16,371 nucleotides of DNA from an uncultured Mycoplasmatota bacterium (GCA_900551925.1 URXR01000024.1:1-16371), one strand, 5' to 3'. Counted from the first letter of the stretch, positions 1-7,123 are shown. Made by a program: numbers and translations. Notes: a model not told the origin generated them from the sequence alone.

Positions 1-933
1 AACCATAGAAAGTGCTTTCTCGATTGCTTTGTATGTATTCGGACGCTGAGCTTCCAGGCTTCCCGGATTGAGCATATAATCTTTGACAGATTCTGCAAAA
101 TACTCTGAAGCATTCTGTGTCACATATGCTTTATTATAACCGGTAACCATACCTTTCTCACTGCTGTAGACAGATGCAAATTTACTTCCTGTGTCCATAT
201 TTCCTGCCATGAATGCAAGGAAATGTCCCAGTTCGTGATAAATGGTATCATCCATCTGCTTCATAGTGATCGTACGTGTACGTGCATCAAAATGTCCGGA
301 ATAACTTACACTTGAATCAACTTTAACAGTAAATCCCAGCTTTGTGAATGCATTCAGTACTCTGCTGTCCATTCTTGGTGCTACAGAAGCAATATTGCTG
401 ACTGTATAACTTGCTGAATCAGCTGTACTTGTATTTGACGTAGATACTGCAGATGTATTCGCAAACGCCTGTGCGCCTGCAGCAACTGTCGTTGTCGTTG
501 TGACCGTTGTCGTAACCTTCTTTGTAACAACTTTCTGTTTGGATTTCTTTGTGTATTTCTCGGTTGTTGCCGTCTTTACAACTTTTTTGGTCTGTACTGT
601 CGTTGTCTTATTTTCTTTCTTGGTCTTTGTGCTTGTTTTCTGCTTTGTCGGAAGTTTCTTAGTGTAAGACTTCTTGGAAGCTTTTTTTAATTTAACTTTT
701 TTCTTTGTGGTCTTGGTACTTGTTTTTTTCTTTGTGGTAACCTTCGGCTTCGATGCCAGAGGAGTATCATCACCTGTAAGTGATGTCTCAATCACCGGAT
801 CAGTATAGGATGGAAAGACTACTGCATCCTGTGACTGCCAGTTAATACCAAAACTACCAGCCGCAATAATTACAGCTGCTGCAACACATCCTGCTGCAAC
901 TTTTTTCCTCGTAAGGAATTCTTTGATTTTCAT
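1..933 (-). CDS. Secreted anthrax lethal factor-type (M34-like) metalloprotease, C-terminus cut by window edge
   Basis: 311 codons are visible; the reading frame runs off the left edge without a stop. The ATG at 933 follows a clear GGAGG. Residues about 11-29 form a hydrophobic signal peptide or anchor after a basic start (MKIKEFLTRKK). Residues about 60-145 are a low-complexity Lys/Thr/Val linker, which suggests a wall-spanning spacer. The catalytic part contains HELGH (H233, E234, H237) and, 48 residues after H233, YFAES with E281 as the likely third zinc ligand. This spacing and the block Q-N-A-S-E-Y-F-A-E match the anthrax toxin lethal factor (ATLF, M34) catalytic family. Family knowledge: zinc endopeptidases, some secreted by gut Lachnospiraceae; the substrate here is unknown. 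Hand-counted GC of 1-240 is about 41%, with many C/G-ending codons, unlike the AT-rich genes to the right, so the segment may be transferred or mis-joined. The family call is fairly secure; the role is not. Confidence 0.8.
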   Translation of the reverse strand, partial: MKIKEFLTRKKVAAGCVAAAVIIAAGSFGINWQSQDAVVFPSYTDPVIETSLTGDDTPLASKPKVTTKKKTSTKTTKKKVKLKKASKKSYTKKLPTKQKTSTKTKKENKTTTVQTKKVVKTATTEKYTKKSKQKVVTKKVTTTVTTTTTVAAGAQAFANTSAVSTSNTSTADSASYTVSNIASVAPRMDSRVLNAFTKLGFTVKVDSSVSYSGHFDARTRTITMKQMDDTIYHELGHFLAFMAGNMDTGSKFASVYSSEKGMVTGYNKAYVTQNASEYFAESVKDYMLNPGSLEAQRPNTYKAIEKALSMV

Positions 934-957
934 TTTTGCCTCCTTGGTTCTTTTAAT

Positions 958-986
958 ATTATAACACGTAAATAAAAATATGTCAT
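958..986 (-). promoter_or_regulatory. Sigma-A type promoter for the metalloprotease gene
   Basis: On the minus strand, ATGACA (986-981) and TATAAT (963-958) are separated by exactly 17 bases, with an extended TG one base before the -10. The GGAGG site and the ATG at 933 follow about 20 bases later. The promoter is intact, so whatever joined this DNA to the ribosomal operon did so to the right of position 986. Confidence 0.75.
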
Positions 987-1020
987 TATATCGCTTTATT
1001 TAAAAAGTGAAATATAAATG

Positions 1021-1050
1021 AAAAAAATAAACAATATAGTATTGCTTATT
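1021..1050 (-). terminator. Intrinsic terminator of the rpsF-ssb-rpsR operon
   Basis: Read on the minus strand, an 11-bp stem (AATAAGCAATA with TATTGTTTATT, one G.U pair) around a CTA loop is followed by a run of U. The hairpin begins inside the last codons of rpsR and contains its stop codon. It marks the native end of the ribosomal operon. Confidence 0.75.
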
Positions 1051-1261
1051 TTGTAAATGGTAGTAATCCAATAATACGAGCTTTTTTTATTTCTCCGGCA
1101 ATATATCTTTGATGTTTAGCACAAGCTCCCGTTACACGTCTTGGTAAAATTTTTCCTCTTTCATTAATATATTTTTTTAAAATATCAACATCTTTATAAT
1201 TTATATCTTTACCAGTACACATGTAACATACTTTTTTTCTTTTTTTATAATATTCTGCCAT
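1046..1261 (-). CDS. rpsR: Small-subunit ribosomal protein bS18
   Basis: 71 residues, normal length. The protein binds the platform of the 30S subunit as a partner of bS6. Diagnostic stretches are the basic N-terminus, ILPRRVTGACAKHQR (residues 38-52) and the C-terminal block ARIIGLLPF. Cysteines C12, C15 and C47 with H50 make this the zinc-binding (C+) form of S18. It is the last gene of the rpsF-ssb-rpsR operon, 11 bases after ssb, and is preceded by AGGAGG. Its end is covered by the operon terminator. The usual downstream neighbours such as rplI are absent; a foreign-looking metalloprotease gene follows instead. Confidence 0.97.
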   Translation of the reverse strand: MAEYYKKRKKVCYMCTGKDINYKDVDILKKYINERGKILPRRVTGACAKHQRYIAGEIKKARIIGLLPFTK

Positions 1262-1272
1262 ATTTTCCTCCT

Positions 1273-1743
1273 TTAAAATGGCAAGTCATTTTCTGATAGT
1301 TTAATTTCTTCCCCAAAATCTTTGAATGGATCATCAGGTATATCAGACATATCTACTTTATTTTCTTCTTTTTTATCTAGATTGTAAGGATTTATATCAT
1401 CGCTAGTTTGTCTTTGCTCACGTGATGCTTTAGTATCTAAAAATTGAACATTATCAGCGACTACTTCAGTAACATATCTTTTTTGACCATTTTGATCTTC
1501 ATAAGTTCTGGTTTGAAGGCGACCATCTATTGCAACTTGACTGCCTTGATTTATATAGTTTTTACAATTTTCAGCTTGTTTTCTCCAGACAACGATATTT
1601 ATAAAATCCGCTTCTCTTTCTCCGCTTTGGTTAGTAAAGTTTCTATTTACTGCTAGAGAGAATGATGCTACTGGAATATTACTTGATGTATAACGTAGTT
1701 CTGGATCTCTAACTAAGCGTCCTATTAAAAATACTTTATTCAT
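1273..1743 (-). CDS. ssb: Single-stranded DNA-binding protein SSB
   Basis: 156 residues. It coats single-stranded DNA during replication, recombination and repair. The OB fold covers about residues 1-105, starting with MNKVFLIGRLVRDPELRYT and including WRKQAENC and TRTYEDQNGQKRYVTEV. A disordered acidic linker follows. The extreme C-terminus, SENDLPF, is the partner-binding tip (the family consensus is an acidic run ending in D-x-P-F). It sits between rpsF and rpsR with 11-base gaps on both sides, the classic Bacilli arrangement in which SSB is co-transcribed with the S6 and S18 genes. AGAGG lies upstream of the ATG. Confidence 0.97.
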   Translation of the reverse strand: MNKVFLIGRLVRDPELRYTSSNIPVASFSLAVNRNFTNQSGEREADFINIVVWRKQAENCKNYINQGSQVAIDGRLQTRTYEDQNGQKRYVTEVVADNVQFLDTKASREQRQTSDDINPYNLDKKEENKVDMSDIPDDPFKDFGEEIKLSENDLPF

Positions 1744-1754
1744 ACTTTTACCTC

Positions 1755-2042
1755 TTATTTTTCTAATTTTGTTACTAAAGAACGAATGATATCGTTACTT
1801 ATATTAACAATACGATTAAATTCTTCGATTGCTTCTCTTGGAGCTTCTATTACTAATAAATAGTAATACCCTGTCTTGTGTTTTTTTATTTCATAAGCAA
1901 GATCTCTTTGACCCATTTCTGTTTCTTCAAGTATTGTTGCTTTATTATCTTGGAGTAATTTTTTAGTATTTTCAAAAACTTTTTTAATACTAGCTTCATC
2001 AAGAGTAGGTTTTACTATAAACATTATTTCGTACTTATTCAT
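1755..2042 (-). CDS. rpsF: Small-subunit ribosomal protein bS6
   Basis: 95 residues starting MNKYEIMFIVKPTLDE. bS6 pairs with bS18 on the 30S platform. The reading frame is open for seven more codons upstream, but AAAAGGAGGTG lies just ahead of the ATG at 2042, so that is the start. Conserved features include the aromatic-rich block GYYYLLVIEAP and the C-terminal segment N-D-I-I-R-S-L-V-T-K-L. It is the first gene of the rpsF-ssb-rpsR operon, behind a strong promoter and a leader of about 55 bases that can fold over the ribosome binding site. Confidence 0.96.
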   Translation of the reverse strand: MNKYEIMFIVKPTLDEASIKKVFENTKKLLQDNKATILEETEMGQRDLAYEIKKHKTGYYYLLVIEAPREAIEEFNRIVNISNDIIRSLVTKLEK

Positions 2043-2049
2043 TTTGCAC

Positions 2050-2086
2050 CTCCTTTTGGACATTTGACTTCTTACGAAGTAAGGAG
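2050..2086 (-). promoter_or_regulatory. Possible autoregulatory leader of rpsF
   Basis: In the rpsF leader, CUCCUU (2086-2081) can pair with the AAGGAG ribosome binding site (2055-2050). Between them lies ACUUC-GUAA-GAAGU (2080-2067), a five-pair hairpin with a GNRA-type loop. Known biology: S6:S18 complexes repress their own mRNA through a leader structure in several bacteria. I do not see the CCG bulge typical of the described motif, so this is inference from pairing potential only. Confidence 0.35.
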
Positions 2087-2105
2087 TAATTAATACTCGC
2101 TTTGT

Positions 2106-2134
2106 ATTATATCAATAAATTATATGTTTGGCAA
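2106..2134 (-). promoter_or_regulatory. Promoter of the rpsF-ssb-rpsR operon
   Basis: On the minus strand, TTGCCA (2134-2129) and TATAAT (2111-2106) are separated by 17 bases, about 65 bases ahead of the rpsF ATG. The stretch from 2135 to 2214, between this promoter and the neighbouring terminator, is AT-rich and shows nothing I can name. Confidence 0.75.
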
Positions 2135-2214
2135 GTTTTTTTAGGAGTTTTATATTGAAAAAGGGATAATACTTATAGCTTATTATTAAATTATAGGAAT
2201 TTATACTTATTAAC

Positions 2215-2266
2215 AAAAAAGTTCTCTTGTGCTCCGAAAGTATTAAACTTTTAGTACATAGAGAAC
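2215..2266 (-). terminator. Terminator of the surface-protein gene
   Basis: A long, slightly imperfect hairpin (2221-2266) has outer arms GTTCTCT / AGAGAAC, a second paired segment further in, and an AAAGT/ACTTT inner stem. On the minus strand it is followed by six U (2220-2215). It lies about 75 bases past the stop codon of the surface protein and before the rpsF promoter. Confidence 0.7.
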
Positions 2267-2339
2267 ATTATTTAAATCTTTATTTTTTTACTTCTATCTT
2301 TTATTTGTGCAAACATTTAATAACCAAACCTTATTTTAC

Positions 2340-3938
2340 TCAAATTTCCAAAGTATATGGATTATTTTCTGTTCCAGTTCCTCCGGTTATCTCTACCATA
2401 GAGTCTAGATATAGGACTGGGCGCACCGCACCAGCGCTAAAGGCAATGCCGTGGCCGACATAACCAGTCGAAAAGACAAAGAACAAGTCGCTGGAACAGT
2501 CGGAATAAGGGGCTATTGCCCATTGATATGAACTATATAATAACCAGTCATTATTTTTACAATCACTATAATTCGAATCGGTCCAATTATATAATTCTTT
2601 TGCTAAACATTCTTCTCTACTTGTTGTACTTCCTCCGCTTGTTGCATATCCATAATCACTTGGATATAATAATCCTATTTCACCTATAAAGCTTGTCGGT
2701 CTTCCACTATATACTGTTGTCCCTCTTTCATATGTATACCAATGACTGGTTAATCCGTTACTTGAACTTGTATAGCTTGCTGTTCCTCCTAAATACCACT
2801 TTGCCTCTCCTATCATTCTCTTTGCTTCTTCTGTTAATCCTGTTGAGGTATAACTTCCCGTTCTATTATAATAATCTCCACTATTTAATAATTCTTGTAA
2901 ACTTGCTGTTGACCAGTCATTTACATTGTCGCTATCCCAAGCCATATTCCCTATTGATTCATTTCTTATTATTTTTATCCTGTTTTCTATAGTTCCAGTT
3001 CCATCGTCTACAGGAAATACCCCTATTATCCTCCATAACTCATTATTAAAACTTACATAGTTATTGGGATTTGCTCCCGTATATCTATAATCTGTTGTTG
3101 CTTCTAATTGTTCTGTTGCTGGATGCTCTTCTGCTACTATTCCATCTGTTCCTACTTTGCTTATTATGGTTTCTGCTCCTGTTAAAACTGTCACTCCTTG
3201 TTCATAATCAAGTCCTAACTTCCCTGAATATATTATATTTAATGTCCCATGGGAATTATAATCATTTGGGGTATCATAATCAAGCCATATCTTCATTGTA
3301 TAACTTTTTTCTGCTCCTCCATTTAATGATCCTGCTGCTATTACATAATCATTTTCACTTGTTTTATCTAATACTGTATACTCTCCATTTCCTTCTTTTA
3401 TTCCTACTTTTATATGACTATCTGGTATACATGTATCTGGTTTTACACTCTCTCCATTTATACTATAAGTCTTATCAAGTGTACAGGTATTATCTAATGT
3501 TATTTTATAACTTGCTGCCAAACTTCCATTATTTTTTATACTAAATGTATACTCTGTATTTTCTTCTAAGGCATTATTATCTTGTTGAGGCACAGCATTA
3601 TCTAATGTTATAGCATTTGATTCATTAGCAAAAGTAAGAGCAAGTGTCCCTGCTTCTATTACAGTAGTATTACCTGTTTTACTTACATAACTTAAATAAG
3701 CATAACTTGTTCCTCCAAGTAGTGCTAAAGCAAGTAATAAACAGCTTGCCATTACTATATACTTTTTTGGATCTTTTTTATACTTTATCTTTAAATCATC
3801 AAACTTTTTACTAAATTTTTTTCTATTTGTTACTTTTGGTTTTACTACCTCTATTTCTTCTTCTGTTTCTTTTCTTTCTTTTCTGTTTTCTAATATCTCT
3901 TCTTCTATGCTCTTTTTCTGTTTCTTTTTTTGACTCAT
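2340..3938 (-). CDS. TasA/SipW-type surface protein with C-type-lectin-like (FISUMP-like) variable C-terminus
   Basis: 532 residues from the ATG at 3938, chosen because GAGGTGAAGG precedes it; the frame is open further upstream but has no site. Residues 1-60 are highly charged (Lys/Glu, likely helical). Residues 61-77 are hydrophobic and lead into GGTSYA (75-80), a SipW-dependent-style signal like that of TasA/CalY. Residues about 85-250 resemble a TasA/camelysin-like beta sandwich (G-T-L-A-L-T-F, later Y-T-F-S-I-K-N-N-G). Residues about 290-532 form a second domain starting near N-N-E-L-W-R-I-I-G-V. It ends in a W473-A-x-A-P-Y...G-A-V-R-P-V508 pattern that closely resembles FISUMP/C-type-lectin folds diversified by DGRs, then a TGGTGTENNPY tail. 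Codons for residues 476-506 are compositionally abnormal (separate entry). The gene has its own promoter and terminator directly downstream of tadC. Probable surface adhesin; the ligand is unknown. Confidence 0.75.
   Translation of the reverse strand: MSQKKKQKKSIEEEILENRKERKETEEEIEVVKPKVTNRKKFSKKFDDLKIKYKKDPKKYIVMASCLLLALALLGGTSYAYLSYVSKTGNTTVIEAGTLALTFANESNAITLDNAVPQQDNNALEENTEYTFSIKNNGSLAASYKITLDNTCTLDKTYSINGESVKPDTCIPDSHIKVGIKEGNGEYTVLDKTSENDYVIAAGSLNGGAEKSYTMKIWLDYDTPNDYNSHGTLNIIYSGKLGLDYEQGVTVLTGAETIISKVGTDGIVAEEHPATEQLEATTDYRYTGANPNNYVSFNNELWRIIGVFPVDDGTGTIENRIKIIRNESIGNMAWDSDNVNDWSTASLQELLNSGDYYNRTGSYTSTGLTEEAKRMIGEAKWYLGGTASYTSSSNGLTSHWYTYERGTTVYSGRPTSFIGEIGLLYPSDYGYATSGGSTTSREECLAKELYNWTDSNYSDCKNNDWLLYSSYQWAIAPYSDCSSDLFFVFSTGYVGHGIAFSAGAVRPVLYLDSMVEITGGTGTENNPYTLEI
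2421..2513 (-). other. Candidate DGR variable region (VR) in the surface-protein gene
   Basis: These 93 bases encode residues 476-506, just before the R-P-V block. On the sense strand none of the 31 codons ends in A, and most end in C or T (for example TCC, GAC, TGT, TCC, AGC, GAC). Over the slightly wider 2401-2520, GC is 53% by hand count and the sense-strand bases are A 17, T 39, G 29, C 35. The 60 bases at 2521-2580 are 25% GC. Depletion of sense A in a C-terminal lectin-like domain is what adenine-directed mutagenic retrohoming leaves behind. No template repeat or reverse transcriptase is in this window, so the assignment rests on composition and domain position. Confidence 0.65.
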
Positions 3939-3956
3939 TTCCTTCACCTCAAATTC

Positions 3957-3990
3957 AAAAAAAGTATACCTATTCTTAAAATAAGTATAC
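3957..3990 (-). terminator. Terminator of the Tad pilus operon
   Basis: On the minus strand, GTATACTTATT pairs with the opposite arm ending GTATAC (11-12 pairs including G.U, loop about 4 bases), followed by seven U. It starts 28 bases after the tadC stop. Its first arm contains the -10 box of the next gene, so only transcripts coming from tadC contain the whole hairpin. Confidence 0.75.
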
Positions 3991-4012
3991 CATTTTTTAA
4001 TTCTTCTTGCAA
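3984..4012 (-). promoter_or_regulatory. Promoter of the surface-protein gene
   Basis: On the minus strand, TTGCAA (4012-4007) and TATACT (3989-3984) are 17 bases apart, with an extended TGG before the -10. Transcription would begin inside the terminator hairpin of the upstream operon. Two GGTATACTT copies, 21 bases apart start to start, flank the expected start and could also serve as operator halves. Confidence 0.65.
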
Positions 4013-4017
4013 TAGTT

Positions 4018-4722
4018 TTATAACAAATCAATAATCAAAGGCCCTAAAAGAAGTAAAAGAAGTAAAGGTATAAAAAATATAACACTTATAACACTAATTT
4101 TAACAGGAATTTTACTTATTTGATCCTTTGCCTCTAATAATCTTTTATCTCTTATATAATCAATCTGTGAATAAACTGTCGCAATAATATTATTCCCAAA
4201 AATATTAGATTGTCTGATATTTAAAATAATATTATTAATAGTATCCGAAGGAATTCTATATTTTAACTCTTCCAAAGCTTCATCTAAATCTTTTCCATAA
4301 TTTACATCTTTTATAACTTTTTTAAATTCTCTAGCTAAAGCTGAATCAGTATTTTTAGTAGTAACTTCAATCGCTGTTTTTATATTTCTTCCTGCTTCTA
4401 ATGACAAAAGAAGTATTTCAAAAAAATATAATGAATCTTTCTCAAGTTCTTTTTCCCTTTTCTTTAATTTAGTATCCACTACTACTGGGAAAAACAAATG
4501 ATGGACTAAAAAAGTCATTAACGGTGCAATAAAATAACCAAAATCTACAAAATATAAAATTAATATAAAAGTTAAAGCACAAATACCAAGTCTTAAATTA
4601 AGTAAAGTAATCGCTTCTAAATTATTATCCACTCCTAAAAGATTTATTTTGTCCTCAGCCATTTTTAAAGTCTTTTTACTATATATTCTATAACCTAAAT
4701 TATTTCTCTTCTTTTTATTCAT
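4018..4722 (-). CDS. tadC: Tad pilus inner-membrane platform protein TadC
   Basis: 234 residues. It belongs to the type II secretion F-domain family and pairs with TadB to form the membrane platform on which the Tad pilus is assembled. Hydrophobic segments lie near residues 42-60 and 62-80 and at the C-terminus (about 208-234, F-F-I-P-L followed by a leucine run). The cytoplasmic loop with E-I-L-L-L-S-L-E-A-G-R-N-I and later R-Q-S-N-I-F-G-N-N-I is the F-domain pattern. A GTG at 4731 overlaps the tadB stop, but the ATG at 4722 has AGAGAG eight bases ahead and is the better start. Last gene of the pilus operon; a terminator follows. Confidence 0.85.
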   Translation of the reverse strand: MNKKKRNNLGYRIYSKKTLKMAEDKINLLGVDNNLEAITLLNLRLGICALTFILILYFVDFGYFIAPLMTFLVHHLFFPVVVDTKLKKREKELEKDSLYFFEILLLSLEAGRNIKTAIEVTTKNTDSALAREFKKVIKDVNYGKDLDEALEELKYRIPSDTINNIILNIRQSNIFGNNIIATVYSQIDYIRDKRLLEAKDQISKIPVKISVISVIFFIPLLLLLLLGPLIIDLL

Positions 4723-4727
4723 ATTTA

Positions 4728-5732
4728 TCACTCTCTTATCCTTATTACTTTTCTAACTATAATAATATATATAGTATATATTAAAAGAATCAAAACAAGT
4801 ATAACTTTTCCTATATTCGTAGTAACAAATGGAACAAAATAAGCTGGGTTAAATATATAAATCATAACAAAAATAACAAGAGGAATAGCTACTAATATCT
4901 TAAATACAAAATTAGATAATGCTGTTACGGATTTAAGTTCATCTTCAAGTTTCTTTCTTTCAAAAAAACTTCTTTCAATTGAGGAAAATACCTTAACCAC
5001 ATTTCCTCCAGTTTTATTTAAAATAACTAAAGACGATGCTAAATATTTAGTCTCCTCTAATTTTATCCTATTAGCTAATCTTTCAAAAGCAATTTCTAAC
5101 TCTAAACCATAAGTAAGGTCAATATACATTTTACGAAACTCTTCACTTATCGGACCATCTAATTCTTTCGAAACAACTTCTACTGCTTGCATAATACTTC
5201 TTCCTGATTTAAAAGCATTACTCATAATAATAACTGCTTTAAGTAAATCTTCTTCAATTCTTTTTTGTTTTCTTTTATAATTTAAATAAAGGAAAACATC
5301 AGGAATAAAGAACCCTACTAATAAAGATAACAATATTTGTAATATACTAACGTCTTGTCTTCGTAATACATCCGAAATAACTGTTATAATAAGAGCCAAT
5401 AAACTTATTAATATTTTATTAGACAAAATATCTAAAGTATTTTCTCTTATTACTTTAGTAGAATCTAAATACTTTTTATAACGATTACTAAAATTAACAA
5501 TTGCTTTACTTTTACTAATAAACTTGGAAATAATCCTAATTAATTTACCATAATAACTTCCTAATTTATCAAAAAATGAAACTGGTTTTTCGGTAATAGA
5601 GAAAATAGAAAATCTAAGTATTCTTTTTTCTAAATCTATAGCATTTTTAAGTTTAACAATTTGAAAAACTAAAACTACTAAAGTTATGACTATTACTGAT
5701 TGAACTATAATTACTAATGTTAAGTTTTCCAT
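4728..5732 (-). CDS. tadB: Tad pilus inner-membrane platform protein TadB
   Basis: 334 residues with AGGAGGT ahead of the ATG. The N-terminal membrane segment (about 5-27), a central pair (about 107-122 and 131-152) and C-terminal segments (about 272-292, 304-326) surround a T2SF F-domain with the motif M-S-N-A-F-K-S-G-R-S-I-M-Q-A-V-E-V-V-S-K-E (from about residue 170) and L-N-K-T-G-G-N-V. Family knowledge: TadB and TadC form the inner platform that works with the CpaF ATPase. It lies 17 bases after cpaF and is separated from the tadC ATG by 5 bases. Length and layout are normal for Gram-positive TadB. Confidence 0.88.
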   Translation of the reverse strand: MENLTLVIIVQSVIVITLVVLVFQIVKLKNAIDLEKRILRFSIFSITEKPVSFFDKLGSYYGKLIRIISKFISKSKAIVNFSNRYKKYLDSTKVIRENTLDILSNKILISLLALIITVISDVLRRQDVSILQILLSLLVGFFIPDVFLYLNYKRKQKRIEEDLLKAVIIMSNAFKSGRSIMQAVEVVSKELDGPISEEFRKMYIDLTYGLELEIAFERLANRIKLEETKYLASSLVILNKTGGNVVKVFSSIERSFFERKKLEDELKSVTALSNFVFKILVAIPLVIFVMIYIFNPAYFVPFVTTNIGKVILVLILLIYTIYIIIVRKVIRIRE

Positions 5733-5749
5733 TTCTCTATACCTCCTTT

Positions 5750-7123
5750 TTATTCAGATTTTTTCTTTTTAGAAGTTTTTTTATCAGATTTTACACTATT
5801 AAATATATCATCAATAGTATTAATTCCTTTTGATTTTATCTTTTCATAAACTCTAGGAACATATTTATACATAACATAAGATCCATTAACTTCTCCCGTT
5901 GAAGTAAGTCCTTTTTGTTTAAATCCAAAAATCTCTTTTAAAATAATTTCCCCATCTAAAATATCATTTACTTCACAAATAGAAACTATTTTTCTTTTAC
6001 CATCTTGTAACCTTTCAATACACACTACTAAATCAATAGCCTTTTCTATATATTCTCTAATAGCTAAAACTGGAATTTGAATACCACTCATAAGTACCAT
6101 GGTTTCCAATCTATTTAAAGCATCTTTCGGCCCATTAGCATGAAGCGTAGACAAACTTCCGTCATGTCCAGTATTCATAGCTTGAAGCATATCAAAAGCT
6201 TCCTTACCACGAACTTCTCCTACTATAATACGATCAGGTCTCATACGAAGAGAATTAATAACTAAATCACGAACTGTAACTTCTCCTTCACTATCATAAT
6301 TAGTATTTCTAGTTTCCAAAGTAATAACATGTTCTTGAGATAATTTCAGTTCCGCCGCATCTTCAATAGTAATAATACGTTCATCATTACTAATAAGCGA
6401 AGACAATACATTTAAAACTGTTGTCTTACCACTACCTGTTCCTCCACAAATAATAATATTAAGTTTAGCTTTAACTGCTGCATCTAAGAATCTTGCCATA
6501 TAAGATGTTAAAGTTCCCATTCTTAAAAGATCATCTATAGTATTTAAATTTTTCTTAAACTTTCTAACTGTTAAAACTGGACCATTTAACGAAAGTGGTG
6601 GAATTATAGCATTAATTCTCGACCCATCTTTAAGCCTTGAATCCACCATCGGATGAGCTACATCTATAGTTCTTCCTAAAGGCTGAATCATTCTTTGAAT
6701 AGTTCTAACTATATGATCATCATTTATAAAAGATACTGATTCATCCTTTACTACTTTACCATCTATTTCAATATATATTTGATCTGGAGCATTAACCATT
6801 ATTTCTGTGATATTTTTATCATCTAAAAGCTCTGTAATCGGTCCATAACCATTTATTTCATTTTCTATTAAATTAAATATATGATTTCTTTCTAAATTAG
6901 ATAAATCATATCCTTCCAAGGCATTATCTATTTCATTATTAATATATTCAGTAAGATATTCATTATCCGGTACACCATTATCTAATATATTTTGAATAAT
7001 TCTATTTCTTAAACTATCAAGTAAAACCTTATCTTTAAAAATTCCATAATCATCAGTATCCTCAGTTTTAATAAAAGCTGGAACATCTTTAATTTCAAAA
7101 GCTTCAGAAAGTGTCTTTTTCAT
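5750..7123 (-). CDS. cpaF: Tad pilus assembly ATPase CpaF/TadA
   Basis: 457 residues, a type II/IV secretion-superfamily hexameric ATPase that drives Flp pilus assembly. Visible motifs: Walker A GGTGSGKT (227-234), the acidic box TIEDAAEL (252-259), Walker B region RPDRIIVGEVRG (295-306) and the His box TGHDGSLSTLHAN (318-330). The N-terminal half contains the usual N-I-T-E-I-M-V-N and G-S-R-I-N-A-I-I-P-P blocks. The C-terminus ends in a Lys/Ser-rich tail. The start ATG overlaps the stop of cpaE (ATGA), and the strong GAGGAGGGG site lies inside the end of cpaE, so translation is probably coupled. Confidence 0.95.
   Translation of the reverse strand: MKKTLSEAFEIKDVPAFIKTEDTDDYGIFKDKVLLDSLRNRIIQNILDNGVPDNEYLTEYINNEIDNALEGYDLSNLERNHIFNLIENEINGYGPITELLDDKNITEIMVNAPDQIYIEIDGKVVKDESVSFINDDHIVRTIQRMIQPLGRTIDVAHPMVDSRLKDGSRINAIIPPLSLNGPVLTVRKFKKNLNTIDDLLRMGTLTSYMARFLDAAVKAKLNIIICGGTGSGKTTVLNVLSSLISNDERIITIEDAAELKLSQEHVITLETRNTNYDSEGEVTVRDLVINSLRMRPDRIIVGEVRGKEAFDMLQAMNTGHDGSLSTLHANGPKDALNRLETMVLMSGIQIPVLAIREYIEKAIDLVVCIERLQDGKRKIVSICEVNDILDGEIILKEIFGFKQKGLTSTGEVNGSYVMYKYVPRVYEKIKSKGINTIDDIFNSVKSDKKTSKKKKSE

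Noticed and set aside
1444..1656. Plus-strand open frame opposite ssb
   Set aside because: It lies wholly inside a well-supported ssb gene, has no ribosome binding site and no recognisable protein pattern.
2221..2266. Hairpin downstream of the variable region as a DGR target-recognition cruciform
   Set aside because: It lies about 155 bases beyond the variable region, much farther than known DGR hairpins, and has a U-run that makes it a normal terminator.
2693..3544. Plus-strand open frames (about 99 and 157 codons) inside the surface-protein gene
   Set aside because: They are extremely Leu-rich antisense translations of an A-rich coding strand, without ribosome sites, and are covered by a convincing minus-strand gene.
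3939..4031. Upstream extension of the surface protein by 31 residues
   Set aside because: The extension runs through the tadC terminator and the promoter and lacks a ribosome site; the ATG at 3938 has GAGGTGAAGG.
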